DNA from: Megalobrama amblycephala
Lineage: Eukaryota; Chordata; Actinopteri; Cypriniformes; Xenocyprididae
Assembly: GCF_018812025.1 (NCBI RefSeq)
Contig: NC_063054.1
Location: 39,629,396-39,693,395 of the forward strand
DNA length: 64,000 nucleotides
Direction of reading: 5' to 3'
Below the pieces are notes generated by a model. The model ran no database searches. It was given only the letters and a program-made list of their open reading frames with translations, and was not told the origin of the DNA. Both the position numbers and the translations under genes were made by a program. Below are positions 45,141-55,626 of this stretch, piece after piece (the stretch's first letter is position 1; each line of letters opens with the position of its first letter).

Positions 45141-46072
45141 CTCTCTGGAGTCGGGTAACGCGCCGGCGCGTTTTGCAGGATTTTTTTCACATTGCAGCAA
45201 AACAGACTTAAAATACTCTGTCATTTCTTGTCATAGAGACATAAGTAATATATCAATTGAAACTATAGAATGTCTTCTTTTATTTGTGTACACTCAGAGT
45301 AAAAACACAATGTTGTGCTTTTTGTAAAATAAAGAAAACTAACATGATGCGTGATCTCTCGTCTCCCTCTGAACGAAGTCCAATCTGATAGTTCTCAGAA
45401 AATGAACTATAACTTAGTGAATACTAATGAAAAAAAATAGACTTATGTCTAAAGAAACATTGAAATGTCAGGTTTTAAATCGTGCAAGTCAAATCGAAAA
45501 CAAACATTCTGAGCCATGTCAGAAGTCCGTGATTCAGCTCATTATATGAGACATGATCACAGAGGGTTTTTTCACATAGCCTACCTGACTGAAAGGCTTC
45601 ATTAATATGCAAGTCATTTCAGGTCATTATTTATGTGATTCTTTTGTCTTCTCAGGTGAGAATCACCCATTATTCATGATGATTCACACCTCCACGCATA
45701 CTGTGTTTCTTGACAAAAAGTTTCTTACAAAAACTAAATCAATATATTGTTTTCTATGAAGGAGTAGGCAGCATAATTTTAACATAATTTTGAAGCAAAA
45801 ACTCTAGTCTACAACCTCCAATACCCAGAAGTCTTGTGAACACAGATTTAATATATTTTTTGCCTTATTTCAGTGACTTTATTTCATTATTTCTTCAAAA
45901 ACACAAACATGTACATACATGTTCCTCACATATTATGGTAGCCTAGTTTGTGCTGAATACAGTGTAATGACACTTTTGCCATTAATATGTTTATGAACAA
46001 CTGAAAAAAGCACAAATGTCAGGGCATGTCAAAACTTCTCCAGGCTCCAAATCAGCCCCAGACTCCAGAGGG
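45141..46072. mobile_element. TTAA-flanked element, copy D (932 bases)
   Basis: It is flanked by TTAA at 45137-45140 and 46073-46076, with ends CTCTCTGGAGTC and GACTCCAGAGGG. It matches both ends of copy A, including GCGCGTTTTGCAGGATTTTT at the left, but lacks the middle with the 90-base tandem repeat. No coding capacity. Confidence 0.9.
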
Positions 46073-46076
46073 TTAA

Positions 46077-48480
46077 GCTTGTCAGTGATTGAAGGCCTCT
46101 CTGAGGCCTCCCTATTGAGGATCAGCCCCCAGGCTGGTACTCCCCTTGTTGGGTTCCTTTAGAGTGCACAGCCTCCTCAGTGCAAATAATCAAGCGCTGA
46201 GTAGATCCTAGGATTAAGCAGAGTGTTATTCCCCTCATTGGTAAGGGTAAAAAGCGCTAAGCTGAGTCCTGCTCTCCAGGATGCCCCTCTCTTTGCTCTG
46301 GTCTGAGTTGGTTACTGCCTCTTTGCAGTCACTCTTAGTGGTGTAGTGATTTTTACTTTGTCCATCCAAGGACACGAAGTAAAATAGGGATTGGTACTCA
46401 AGTTACCGCTGACGTTGTGATTTTTGGATCACACGTCTCTTAAGGCGTGGTTATGAGTACATCAGATGACCACTTCCCCCTTTTTCCCTTGTTCAGGGCA
46501 CCAATCAAGGTCTTTTACTTTGGCAGTATGAGAACACTCCCAACAGGGGCTTTCATTCATTTAGAATTAATGTAAAGTGGTCAGCTGATTTATCTGAAAG
46601 ATTGGTGATATTGCTAACTTGTAGAACCTTTTCTGTATTATCAGCACAAGGAAGACACAAGTGTAATAAAATAAATTTTAACTAGTGATTATTTGTTATT
46701 AACTAACATCAGCTATATTACATCTAATGAGAATTAGGAAATTATATACTGATAATATACAACAATGCCAAGGTCTCTGGAAAGAGGTTTGGTTAAGTGA
46801 TATTTACGTTCCACTTGGTTGAGTTCGATGACGATGACGTCTTCCACTGGTTGTGCTGGGTGACAATGCAGTGGGGAGAGGAGCCAGAATCTGTTTCAAC
46901 AGTCTTGAACACGAAGCTCTGTGGGAAGCTGATCTCCTGGAGCACCAAAGGGACCTAAAATCTGGAACACGCAGATGAGGCCCTGGTGTAGGTGCAGAAA
47001 GGGTCCTTAACAATGTAGGGTCTGCACAGTCTCAAGGATGAGCAGGTCCCACCATAAACTGTGTTTAAGTCCCAATTCGCTGAAACTTTGGTTTGTAAAT
47101 CTTACATTGATTCCGGACCGGCAGACACTAATGGATCACGAGACTCTTTTTTTATGACTATTTCGATAAGTCCCAAACCTCTCCTCTGTGACTTCAAAGG
47201 AGATGCGAACGGATCGGGTTTCGAAAGACAGGCCCGAATTCCAAACGGTCATAAAAAGGAAAATACACGCACGCACCCACAGACACACACACACATACAA
47301 AGCCCTACATAAAGACTGTATACACAAATATTATGCCTGCAAATATGAATGTATCTGCCATTATGGTGCTTGTTGCATGTATGTGTTACTAATGTAGAAT
47401 CGTAGGATTGACTGTAGTAGGTTAGTTTTCATGTTAAACGATAGTATTAGAGTAGAAAGTGTATCTTCTTTATGTGATGAGAGACACCTGTCGAGTTTGG
47501 CCTCTCCGTAAAGCTGTGAGTCCGAGCTATTCACCCATGTACGTTACATTTCTGTCAAATGCATCGTTCAATTTTTAATAGTACTATGAAGAAAATGCAC
47601 CGATTTGACATACCATAAATTAACCATGGACAGGACAAAGGATGTGGAAAACCGCCAAATTGCAACGCTATCATTGGAGGACGTTATCAGGAAGGCGTTC
47701 TGGTCTGTTGTCTTTAAAATACCACAACACGCGTCTTTTCGATGCACAAGTTTTCTGCACGAGTTCCTGCCGTCAAAACGGACTCTCTTCTTTATTTTCC
47801 GGTCATATTACAACAGTTAAACCTTCGTTTGAAACTTCGCCGAAACAACCTCCGGAAGAAGAAACAGCTATCAAACCGAGCGCTCCGAAACTCTAAGCAC
47901 CCCAACGAACCTATGCAAGTATAACGCTTTTACGATTTTAAATACTGAGTTTCCTTGCTGGCTCTTAAAGGTGAACTGTTGCAATTTGCCATGCTTTGAT
48001 TATCTCTTTCGTTTCTGCCTTTACTTTCACCTATATGTATTTGTATCTACTTGTGTACATTTATCCGTATAACCTTTGTATTACCCGTTCTGTATATTAA
48101 ATATTTCATATCCATGCTTATTTTGTTCACTTGCTCATTTAGCAACAACCGAGTCACTTTAACGTTCTGATTCTAATATCCTGGCTTGGATGCTACCATA
48201 GAAATTTATCTTCGTGGCCAGAGGGTAATATTTCTGTCGTAAGAGTCTGTGGAACTTACTGGTTTGCTGGACGGACCGATAGTTCTCTACATAATTATTA
48301 AAACAGAACTAATCATATATGTGATTGATTATAATTTGTTATAGTTAGTTCACCATATATGGTTAATTGCTTACATATATTTATATATAATCTATTTTTA
48401 ATCTCTATAATAAAAATGTATAATTCAGATTTTGATCTCCATATCCATTTACATATATTATATATATCTTCCAAGGGGTT
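46077..48480. other. Unassigned stretch, no gene recognised
   Basis: The 46.1-46.5 kb part and the DNA before copy D (44.8-45.1 kb) look like one interrupted repeat. Overlapping frames at 47605-47924 (up to 84 codons) have no domain and no splice context. AATCTGGAACACGCAGA occurs at 46959-46975 and again at 48845-48861, bracketing 1.87 kb. Confidence 0.35.
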
Positions 48481-48735
48481 TTTTCCCTCCTAGGACTTTT
48501 TTCCCAGTGTTAACACGCTGGGTTTTTCTCCTAGGGGTTTTTTCCACCCCTGGGAGTCAGCCGACATTGGCTTAATGTAGCACCATCTTGTATATGTTAC
48601 ATATTACCACGCTTGCTTGTACAGCTTATTTATAACCACTTCTCTTTTTTCTGTGCTTCTAACATGTAAAGCTGCTTTGAAACAATTACCAATTGTAAAA
48701 AGCGCTATATAAATAAATTTGACTTGACTTGACTA
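48480..48735 (+). mobile_element. LINE/SINE-type 3' tail
   Basis: It ends AAAAGCGCTATATAAATAAA then TTTGACTTGACTTGACT, a short-repeat tail of the type seen on L2-related LINEs and SINEs. The upstream part has two CCTAGGGGTTTTTTCC-like blocks. No RT frame precedes it, so it is a 5'-truncated copy. Confidence 0.6.
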
Positions 48736-48904
48736 ATTCCCCCTTGGGTCGGTATGTGCATAAAAATATTTTATAAAACCTTATGAATTATGATATTCAT
48801 ATTTCACCCATAAATTGATTAATAACTGTGCAAATCGTCACAACAATCTGGAACACGCAGACGAAGGTACCTTGAAGTGAAGGTTTGCTCTCCTGAGCTT
48901 AACC

Positions 48905-49290
48905 TTGTTGCAGATGTCGTTACTGTCTCGCTGGACGGAAACTCTGAACGTAGTGTTTGTTGATGTCTCTTTCCTCACAAGCTAGAGGCTCAGAAAGTGG
49001 TCGTCTCTGTTGCTGCCTCACAAGCTGTAGACTCAGATCATGGGATCTGTTGTTGTCTCTCTGGATGGACCAGAGGCTCAGAACTGTGTTGTATCTGCTC
49101 TGTCTTTCCCCTTTGACGGGCAGACTCAGAACAATATCTGTTAATGTCTCACTCTTTACAGAGTTGAGACCCAGAACCGTGTATCTGTTGTGTCTCAGCT
49201 TCGCAAGCCGGGACTCAGAACGGTGTATCTGTTGTGTCTTTCCCCTTTGACGGGCAGACTCAGAACGGTGTATCTGTTGAAAGGGTAACT
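48905..49290. repeat. Degenerate tandem repeat, unit about 45-65 bases
   Basis: GACTCAGAACGGTGTATCTG and CCCCTTTGACGGGCAGACTC recur several times from 49060 to 49280, with looser copies (GAGGCTCAGA, TAGACTCAGA) from 48980. The 133-codon - strand frame over it is repeat-derived (QQIHRSES repeated) and has no support as a gene. Confidence 0.7.
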
Positions 49291-50562
49291 TTATCCCTTT
49301 CCGATGAGGAGGAGATTGCATTTTGGCGCTTCTCCATTCGAGTGCTGTGATTGGCTGCTGGCATCAGAGGGGACACACACAGTGTGGCCCACCCTTCACT
49401 CCCCTGTGGAACTCATTTGAATAAAGCACAAAGTTGGAAGTCTTTACAGTGTCTTTAAAGTTTACCAATGCATTTCTCACTTTCCAAACCACCACCAGAA
49501 TACCTTTGGCAATATTCTAAACAAATAGAGACTAAACATGATGGAAAAAGATTGAACTGTCATTCAATTGTACATTAACAGCTGAATTTGCATCAGAGGT
49601 TGCACTACAAATAGCTGTCACTGAGAATACTTATTTCTGTGAATAAGTATGAAATGGATGTGTAGTTTGCATCAGTTCTAAGGTTTTCAAACATAGTTTT
49701 GAATGGATTCGGATGGATCTTTGTGATCTCTCTTTGTTTCACCCATTGCTGCTAAGGTCCCGAGGAATTTTTATGGCAGTTTCTGGCCAACCTTAGGAAG
49801 TAGTGTCTAGATGGGTGAAGGGCAGTAACTGCCTGTGGACCAATGAGAAGTCCTGTCCTTTCCCAGCTTGGTACAAGAGGTCTTCTTCTTGCCCTCTAAG
49901 AGGTGCCTGGATGTTGTCCTTACATCTTTATCTGATGGCATTGGACAGTTTGTTTGTGTTAGGCCACCAAGATCCAATCAAAATGTAGCAAACCTTTGTC
50001 CGCTGTTACGACAGAGAGGGGCCCGGCCATAAACTGGGCCCTAGAATGTGCTGTTCACTACAGTGGATATCTTCTCTGAAGAATGTGATTTGAGACTCTG
50101 TGATCAGACAGGTTGTTGGCCAAGACTAGGTTGCTTTAGTGAGACCAGGTCAGCCTCCCTGGTGGCATTCAGGGTTGACTCTGTTTCCCCTGACAAGTGA
50201 CTGGCTAGGGTTTCTTCGGGCCCCCTGGCTACATTCCCTTAGAGGTACCCTCTTTTCTATGAAAAGAAGTTTGGTCCCAGAAGACTTTGAGCAGCCTTGG
50301 TAGGCCTTCTGTGGAAGGCCTCTTTGAGGCTTATAGCTTGGGCTGTTGGCCATAGGGAATGCTGTCACTGACAGCCAATGTATGACCCGTAGGGGGAGTG
50401 GTTCTGGCATTATAGTTGAAGCTGCTAGTTCTGATGTTTGTCTAGTATTTTTTGGCATGCACTCCCCTCAAGCATGGCGGCGTGGGTATATCGTTCCCTA
50501 TATGCGTTTCAAACGCAGTGTAGAGTTCCCTTTCGAAAGGGAACGTCTCCGGTTACGTATAG
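49291..50562. other. Interspersed repeat of uncertain class
   Basis: The end near 50530-50555 (TTTCGAAAGGGAACGTCTCC, GGTTACGTA) resembles the left end of the DIRS-like element at 756-800 (GGAGACGT, GGTTAC). The body has no conserved ORF. It may be a non-autonomous DIRS relative or another LTR-type repeat. Confidence 0.35.
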
Positions 50563-51040
50563 TTGCAAGAATAAGTATGTGAACCACTTGCAGAATCTGT
50601 GAAAATGTGCAAAATTTTAACAAAATAAGAGAGATCATACAAAATGTATTTTATTTTTTATTTAGTATTGTCCTGAATAATATTTTACATAAAAGATGTT
50701 TACATATAATCCATAAGACAAAAAAATAGCTGAATTTATTAAAATGACCCAGTTCAAAAGTTTGTGAACCATTTATTCTTAATACTGTGTGTCATTACCT
50801 GGATGATCTATGACTGTTTTTTTGTTGTGTGATGGTTGTTCATGAGTCCTTTGTTTATTCTGAGCAGTTAAACTGAGCTCTGTTCTTCAGAAAAAATCTC
50901 CAGGTCCCAGTTTTCCACCATCTTTTGCATATTTGAACCCTTTCCAGCAGTGACTGAATGATTTTGAGATCCATCTTTTCACATGGAGGACAACTGAGCG
51001 ACTCAAACACAACTATTAAAAAAGGTTCAAACATTCACTG
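50563..51040. mobile_element. Half of a Tc1-type MITE
   Basis: After a TA it starts GTTGCAAGAATAAGTATGTG, the kind of end seen in Tc1/mariner repeats, and stops near 51040, where L1 sequence starts. There is no right end and no transposase. Confidence 0.5.
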
Positions 51041-51711
51041 ATTCGCGTCTTAAACTGTGCTTAGTTTAAATGGAAAAGAGTTAGATAATTCTGAATGAGA
51101 TATTAGATTAATAGGCATAAGTTCACTTTTCTGTAGATTGACTTTATATCCAGAGATTTTACCAAAGACATCTAACAGTCCAATCAGTACTGGTAAGCTT
51201 GTAAGTGGGTGAGACAAGTATATAAGCATATCATTTGCATAGAGAGAAACTTTGTGTTCAATACCTCTTCTATAAATTCCTTTAATGGCAATCTGCTCAT
51301 GTATAGCTACAGCTAGTGGTTCAATTACTAACGCAAACAAAAGGGGTGACAATGGACAACCCTGACTTGTTCCACGCAGTAGAGAGAAAAAGGGAGATAA
51401 GTTATTATTTGTACATATTGCCGCAAGAGGGGATGTATAAAGAACCTTAAAGGGCACCTATTATGCCCCTTTTTACAAGATGTAATATTGATCTTGGGTG
51501 TCCCCAGAATGTATTTGTGAAGTTTCAGCACAAAATACCCCACAGTTAATTTATTATAACCATTTGAAAATGTCATTTTTGGGGCCTGTTTTAAAAAGAG
51601 CTGTTTTGGTGTGTACCACCTTAAATATAAATGAGCTGCATATCCCCGCCCTGCCTTTGGATGAGGGCGTAACTTGCATACCTATGGCAATAAACAGAGG
51701 GTAGAAGCAGA

Positions 51712-51870
51712 ATGGCTGAGAGTGAGAGACCCGCTGTTTTGTATGGCATTCAGCCGTACATGTATGAACCGGAATCAGACCCAGATGATGAAGAGACTCC
51801 GGCAGAAGAAACACAATTGAGAATGGAGCAGGACGTCTCTGAATGGTTATTTGATACATTTATGTACTTA
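51712..51870 (+). CDS. Small acidic ORF of the Kolobok-like element
   Basis: From the ATG at 51712 the frame reads MAESERPAVLYGIQPYMYEP, ESDPDDEETPAEETQL and DVSEWLFDTFMYL, then a stop: 52 codons. It shares the PYxxEP-acidic pattern with the ORF at 28448-28639. In other fish sequences this kind of leader precedes a P2X7-like zinc-binding segment (recalled, not tested). It is preceded by GGTAGAAGCAGA without a clear promoter. Confidence 0.45.
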
Positions 51871-52183
51871 TAGAGTTTTAATCGCGTCCCCTTTGCAATT
51901 ATGGATGTGCAACACACACACTGTGATAACGTTCGCGCAATTTTTTGAAACTACAAACACAAATACTGTAATAACGTTTGCTAAGTAAACATACACAGTT
52001 TTTAATACAATATCTTTAAAAATATATATATATATACGTGTGGATACATACTATACAAACAAGGTTTAAATTATATACACAGACATTCTACGACGACGAC
52101 AACAACAACTTTAGACGCATTTGTTATTGAATTGGCTGACATCCACTGAAATGACTATTTGCTTCAAAAAACATTAAATACAC

Positions 52184-52471
52184 TTATTCTTCTGGAGGTG
52201 ACGTTGGATCGCGAACAGTAGGCAACGATCCACACTTGAGGATTAACTTTGAAGCAAGACCTGCTTTGAATTGACCCTCGTTCTCAAAACAGTCAGTCAA
52301 AAAATGATTCGCGCAAACATAAACGTATTTTGGAATTTTGAGTGGCGCCTTTCCTTCGTAAATAAAATTCATCCACTGCGTTTTCAGTGGCTCTGATGTC
52401 GGAAGTAAGTGTAAACTACTATATTCATTATTACATCCCACAACAGAACACTTATGTTTCTTAGGAGACAT
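52184..52471 (-). CDS. THAP-domain protein of the TTAA element
   Basis: The start at 52471 ([13 protein letters not shown]; an upstream in-frame ATG lies at 52492) places the first zinc cysteine as usual close to the N-terminus. C-x4-C (CSVVGC), a central tryptophan (QWMNF) and C-x2-H (CANH) followed by F give the C2CH THAP signature. About 95 residues are encoded; the end after the domain is short. THAP domains bind specific DNA, in transposons the element's own ends. The domain is open and could still be translated, but without a catalytic domain it could act only as a DNA-binding protein. Confidence 0.75.
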   Translation of the reverse strand: MSPKKHKCSVVGCNNEYSSLHLLPTSEPLKTQWMNFIYEGKAPLKIPKYVYVCANHFLTDCFENEGQFKAGLASKLILKCGSLPTVRDPTSPPEE

Positions 52472-53209
52472 TACCGGCTGTCGTTGAAACAATGGAGGAT
52501 GGTTGACAGATCACCGAGGTCGGGGTCTATGCCAAAACCAGATTGTCAATCAAACCACGTGGGTGGGGCTTAGCGCAATTCTACGTCACAGTGAGAGCAA
52601 TCTTAGAACAGGGCGTTCTGAGACAGTGCTTATGAATTATTGAGATTGTAAAAAAAACACTGGGTGGATTTTTCTCATTCTAGGGTGGTTTTGCTCACAC
52701 ACTGCCAACACACATTTATGGTCAAACACCATGTAAAAGTGAATTTTGCATAATAGGTGCCCTTTAATCCAATGAGTAAATTTTGAAACAAACTCGAATT
52801 TCCTCAAAACATAAAACAGATAGTCCCACTCCACCTGGTCAAAAACTTTCTCAGCATCAAGTGATAGAAGTACTTCAGGGACATTAGATGGAGTGGGGTC
52901 ATAAAGAATATTTAAGAGTCGACGTATATTAAAAAATAATTAAATACATTTTTGATAAATCCAGTTTGATAATTGCATATAATAGAATGCAGAACAGTTT
53001 CTAACCTATGGTCCAGCATTTTTGCCAGGATCTAACTGTCCACATTAAGAAGAGAGATAGGGCGATAAGAGCTACAATCAAGAGGATCTTTGTTTTTCTT
53101 GAGAATGAGCGATATGACTGCGTGTTGCATAGTTGGAGGTAGGGTACTAGAAGAAAAAGATTCCTCAAATACTCTTAATAAAAGTGGAGATAATTTATTC
53201 TTTATTCAG

Positions 53210-53302
53210 CAGTAGATCACGTGCAAAACTTGCCACTCCCATCGTCGCGTTTGTGGAATTGCGCTCTCACGCTAATTTGCCCCGTTTAGTAAATTTGGCC
53301 CT
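53210..53302. mobile_element. Fragment of the GGCCAGATTTACTAAA MITE
   Basis: GCGCTCTCACGCTAATTTGC and TTTAGTAAATTTGGCC match the right part of the MITE at 23132-23533. It truncates the L1 fragment on its left. Confidence 0.75.
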
Positions 53303-53542
53303 TAATGTGTTAAACTATATAACATGATGAGGTTTCTGTCGATGAATGTATCCAAACAGTTGCTCCCCTGTCTAATAAAACACATAATATACAGTACTAA
53401 AGTGTCTTTGACGTTTCCATGGTTTCGACAAAATAAAACCGGAAATTGAGGGTAATGATGTCATTGATAGGTGACACACGGACATGGTCTGTGTCCTGGT
53501 TAAAATTTACGGTGACCGGGAGGGGACATGTTCGGTTCACTT

Positions 53543-53800
53543 AGTTTTGTCGTGGCCACGACATATAAACTCGTGGGAACGTGATAATATGTCGTGGCCA
53601 CAAGATATTAATTTGTTGGAAAGTGATAATAAGTCGTGGCCATGACATCATTTTGTTGAGGTAACGACATCCTTATGTCGTGGCCACGCTATGTAAAATC
53701 TTGGCCTCGAGATCATATGGTGAGGGAACGAGATATTTTTCTCGAGGCCATGACTTCATTATGTTGAGGGAACGACATCTATTTCTCATGGCCACCAGTT
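53543..53800. repeat. Subterminal GTCGTGGCCACGAC palindromes, left arm
   Basis: About seven copies or variants of the palindrome occur at intervals of roughly 30-60 bases, joined by GGGAACG or GAGGGAACGA blocks. Such clustered subterminal motifs are typical transposase-binding sites. The right arm (57905-58050) has the same pattern inverted. Confidence 0.8.
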
Positions 53801-54117
53801 AAATGTGTAAACAACCTGTGCTTCCATAGCAACCTGGAATTAGGAATGATAAAATAAGGGCGGAATTAAGAAATTATTATATTAATATATTATTTGAATG
53901 CTGTCTATATAGTCAACATCGCGCGCAATGTAATAAGCTATAAATAGCCTATTGCACGTGATGTTGCCACTATAGCATTCAAATGAAGTTTGATATTATC
54001 AATTTGATAACAAACTTCATTTAATGATAAAAGAATATGTAAGAACATTAAATAATAAAGGCCCATAAGAATACATTTATCCATCTTATCTCACAGCCTT
54101 TTAATCTGATCGTGTCT

Positions 54118-55610
54118 TTATTATTATTTTTTTATGATTTGTACTTTATTGATTTTCTTATTTGCAGACAGATGTGGTATAAACAATCAAGTACGAAACA
54201 TATAAACAATCCACAAACACATACATACAACAAAACAAGCGATAAATTGTAACAATATAAAAATAAGTAAATACAACAGTAAAAAGAAAAAAAAGAAGAG
54301 AAAAAAAAAAAAAAAAAAAAAGGCAGGGGTATAGACAGCACCATAAGTTTCCACTATAAACTAAATCATATTCACCATGACCATTGTCTCGTCACATGCT
54401 TGCTACTACGGATTTCAGAAATTCAAAAATTTCCCCCATTTTTCAGAATAAATTTCGATCCTCCCGTGTAGACTATAGGAGAGTTTTTCAAGGGCTGCCA
54501 CCCTTCCTAAATCCGAAAGCCACTCTAAAATCGGAGGCCTTCCAGAAGATTTCCAGTTTTTTACAATCACACGTCTGCCCAGCATGATGCAGCTCTGTAT
54601 CCATTCTGATTCATTTTTTTAACATGACTTAAAGGCTGAGGGTCACCAAGAATATATAAACTAGGACAGAGATCGTACTGGGTCTGTGATATCTTTAAAA
54701 TATAATTGTGCACCTCCCTCCAAAAATACTGGACTTCTGGACATTGCCATAAAACATGAAATAGGTTGCCCTCCTCTCTCTGGCATCGCCAACATTCAGG
54801 ATTATCCTTAAAACCCGCTCTAAACAGCCTTCTGGGTGTCCAATAGAATCTGTGTAAGATTTTAAATTGTATGAGACGTGTTCTAATATCTCTGGACATC
54901 AATTTTAAATTCCCAGTGATCCTCCCCCATTCTTCATCCTCAAATGTGCATCCCAAATCTTTTTCCCAAATTATCTTAACCGCAGAACTAATATTTTGGC
55001 CCATCTGACTAATAAGTAAGGAATAATATTTAAACCCCTCATGGCCAGTACCTACAATCTTCTGGATCATCTTGAGAGTGTTTTTACCCCTGGGAGCATA
55101 TGAGGGGGAGGTAAAGATACTTGTGAGCATATGTCTCATCTGTAGATATCTCCAGAACTGGTCGTTAGACAAGGTGAATTTTTGCTTAAGTCTCTGAAAA
55201 GATATTAAAGCATCATCCTCATAAAGATCTTCCAGAATATTTATATTTTTATCTATCCATTTCTTCCATAACACGGGTGTTCCACCTATTAGCAACTTTG
55301 GATTGGCCCAAATAGCAGATGAAGGGCTTAAAAAAGGGTCAACCCCTAGAATACGACAAGTCTTCTTCCAAACTGTTTGGAGATGGGAAATAATTGGATG
55401 ATTATGCACTGGTAGTGGTAGTTTTGTTATCAATATGGACTCAAAAGGTATAAGCGGACAAGCAAATTTTTCCATAACTAACCATGGGGGAGCTCGTTCT
55501 GGAGGTAAATCCATTGTCCCAAGTGTCTCAAACCAAATGCATAATGATACAGAGATAACTTGGGAAGACCTAATCCTCCCCTCTCAACTGGAAGCTGTAA
55601 TTTCTCTGTC
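54118..55610 (-). pseudogene. L1-type LINE, ORF2 C-terminus and 3' end
   Basis: The 315-codon open frame (55514-54567) has LDNQFW-like blocks, here SNDQFWRYLQMRHML, then LIQFKILHRFYWTPRRLF and CWRCQREEGNLFHVLWQCPE, the C-x2-C-x(n)-H-x4-C motif of L1 ORF2. The sequence upstream of 55514 continues in another frame to about 55605. The 3' region has an A-run at 54301-54321 (+ strand) and ends near 54118 in ATAAAAAAATAATAAA (- strand sense), probably the tail. This is a 5'-truncated L1 and of the three copies here the least damaged. Confidence 0.82.
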
Positions 55611-55626
55611 TTTATTATTATTACTA

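Larger units (their letters stand above)
51451..52763. mobile_element. TTAA-flanked Kolobok-like element with THAP ORF (1,313 bases)
   Basis: It is flanked by TTAA at 51447-51450 and 52764-52767, with inverted ends AGGGCACCTATTATGCCCCT and GCATAATAGGTGCCCT. A THAP domain on the - strand and an acidic ORF on the + strand lie between. TTAA targeting plus a THAP domain is the combination known for Kolobok elements. No catalytic domain is present, so it is a deletion derivative. Confidence 0.8.
51045..53210 (-). pseudogene. L1-type LINE RT fragment, split by a TTAA element
   Basis: On the - strand, early RT blocks lie at about 53210-53030 (SLILKKNKDPLDCSSYRPIS, in one frame), followed by WDYLFYVLRKFEFVSKFTHW at about 52834-52770, the inserted element, then RQ-type block TSQGCPLSPLLFALVIEPLA and YANDMLIYLS at about 51240. 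Removing the insert and one TTAA joins the frame exactly. The catalytic motif is YAND instead of YADD, so a catalytic aspartate is lost. Stops near 53030 and 52930 also break it. Confidence 0.82.

Noticed and set aside
47605..47924. Three overlapping frames of 60-84 codons
   Set aside because: All three overlap in different frames, with no motif to choose among them; one may be real, but nothing supports it.
48920..49321. 133-codon - strand frame with repeated QQIHRSES
   Set aside because: The repetition mirrors the DNA tandem repeat; no start context, no neighbours, no domain.
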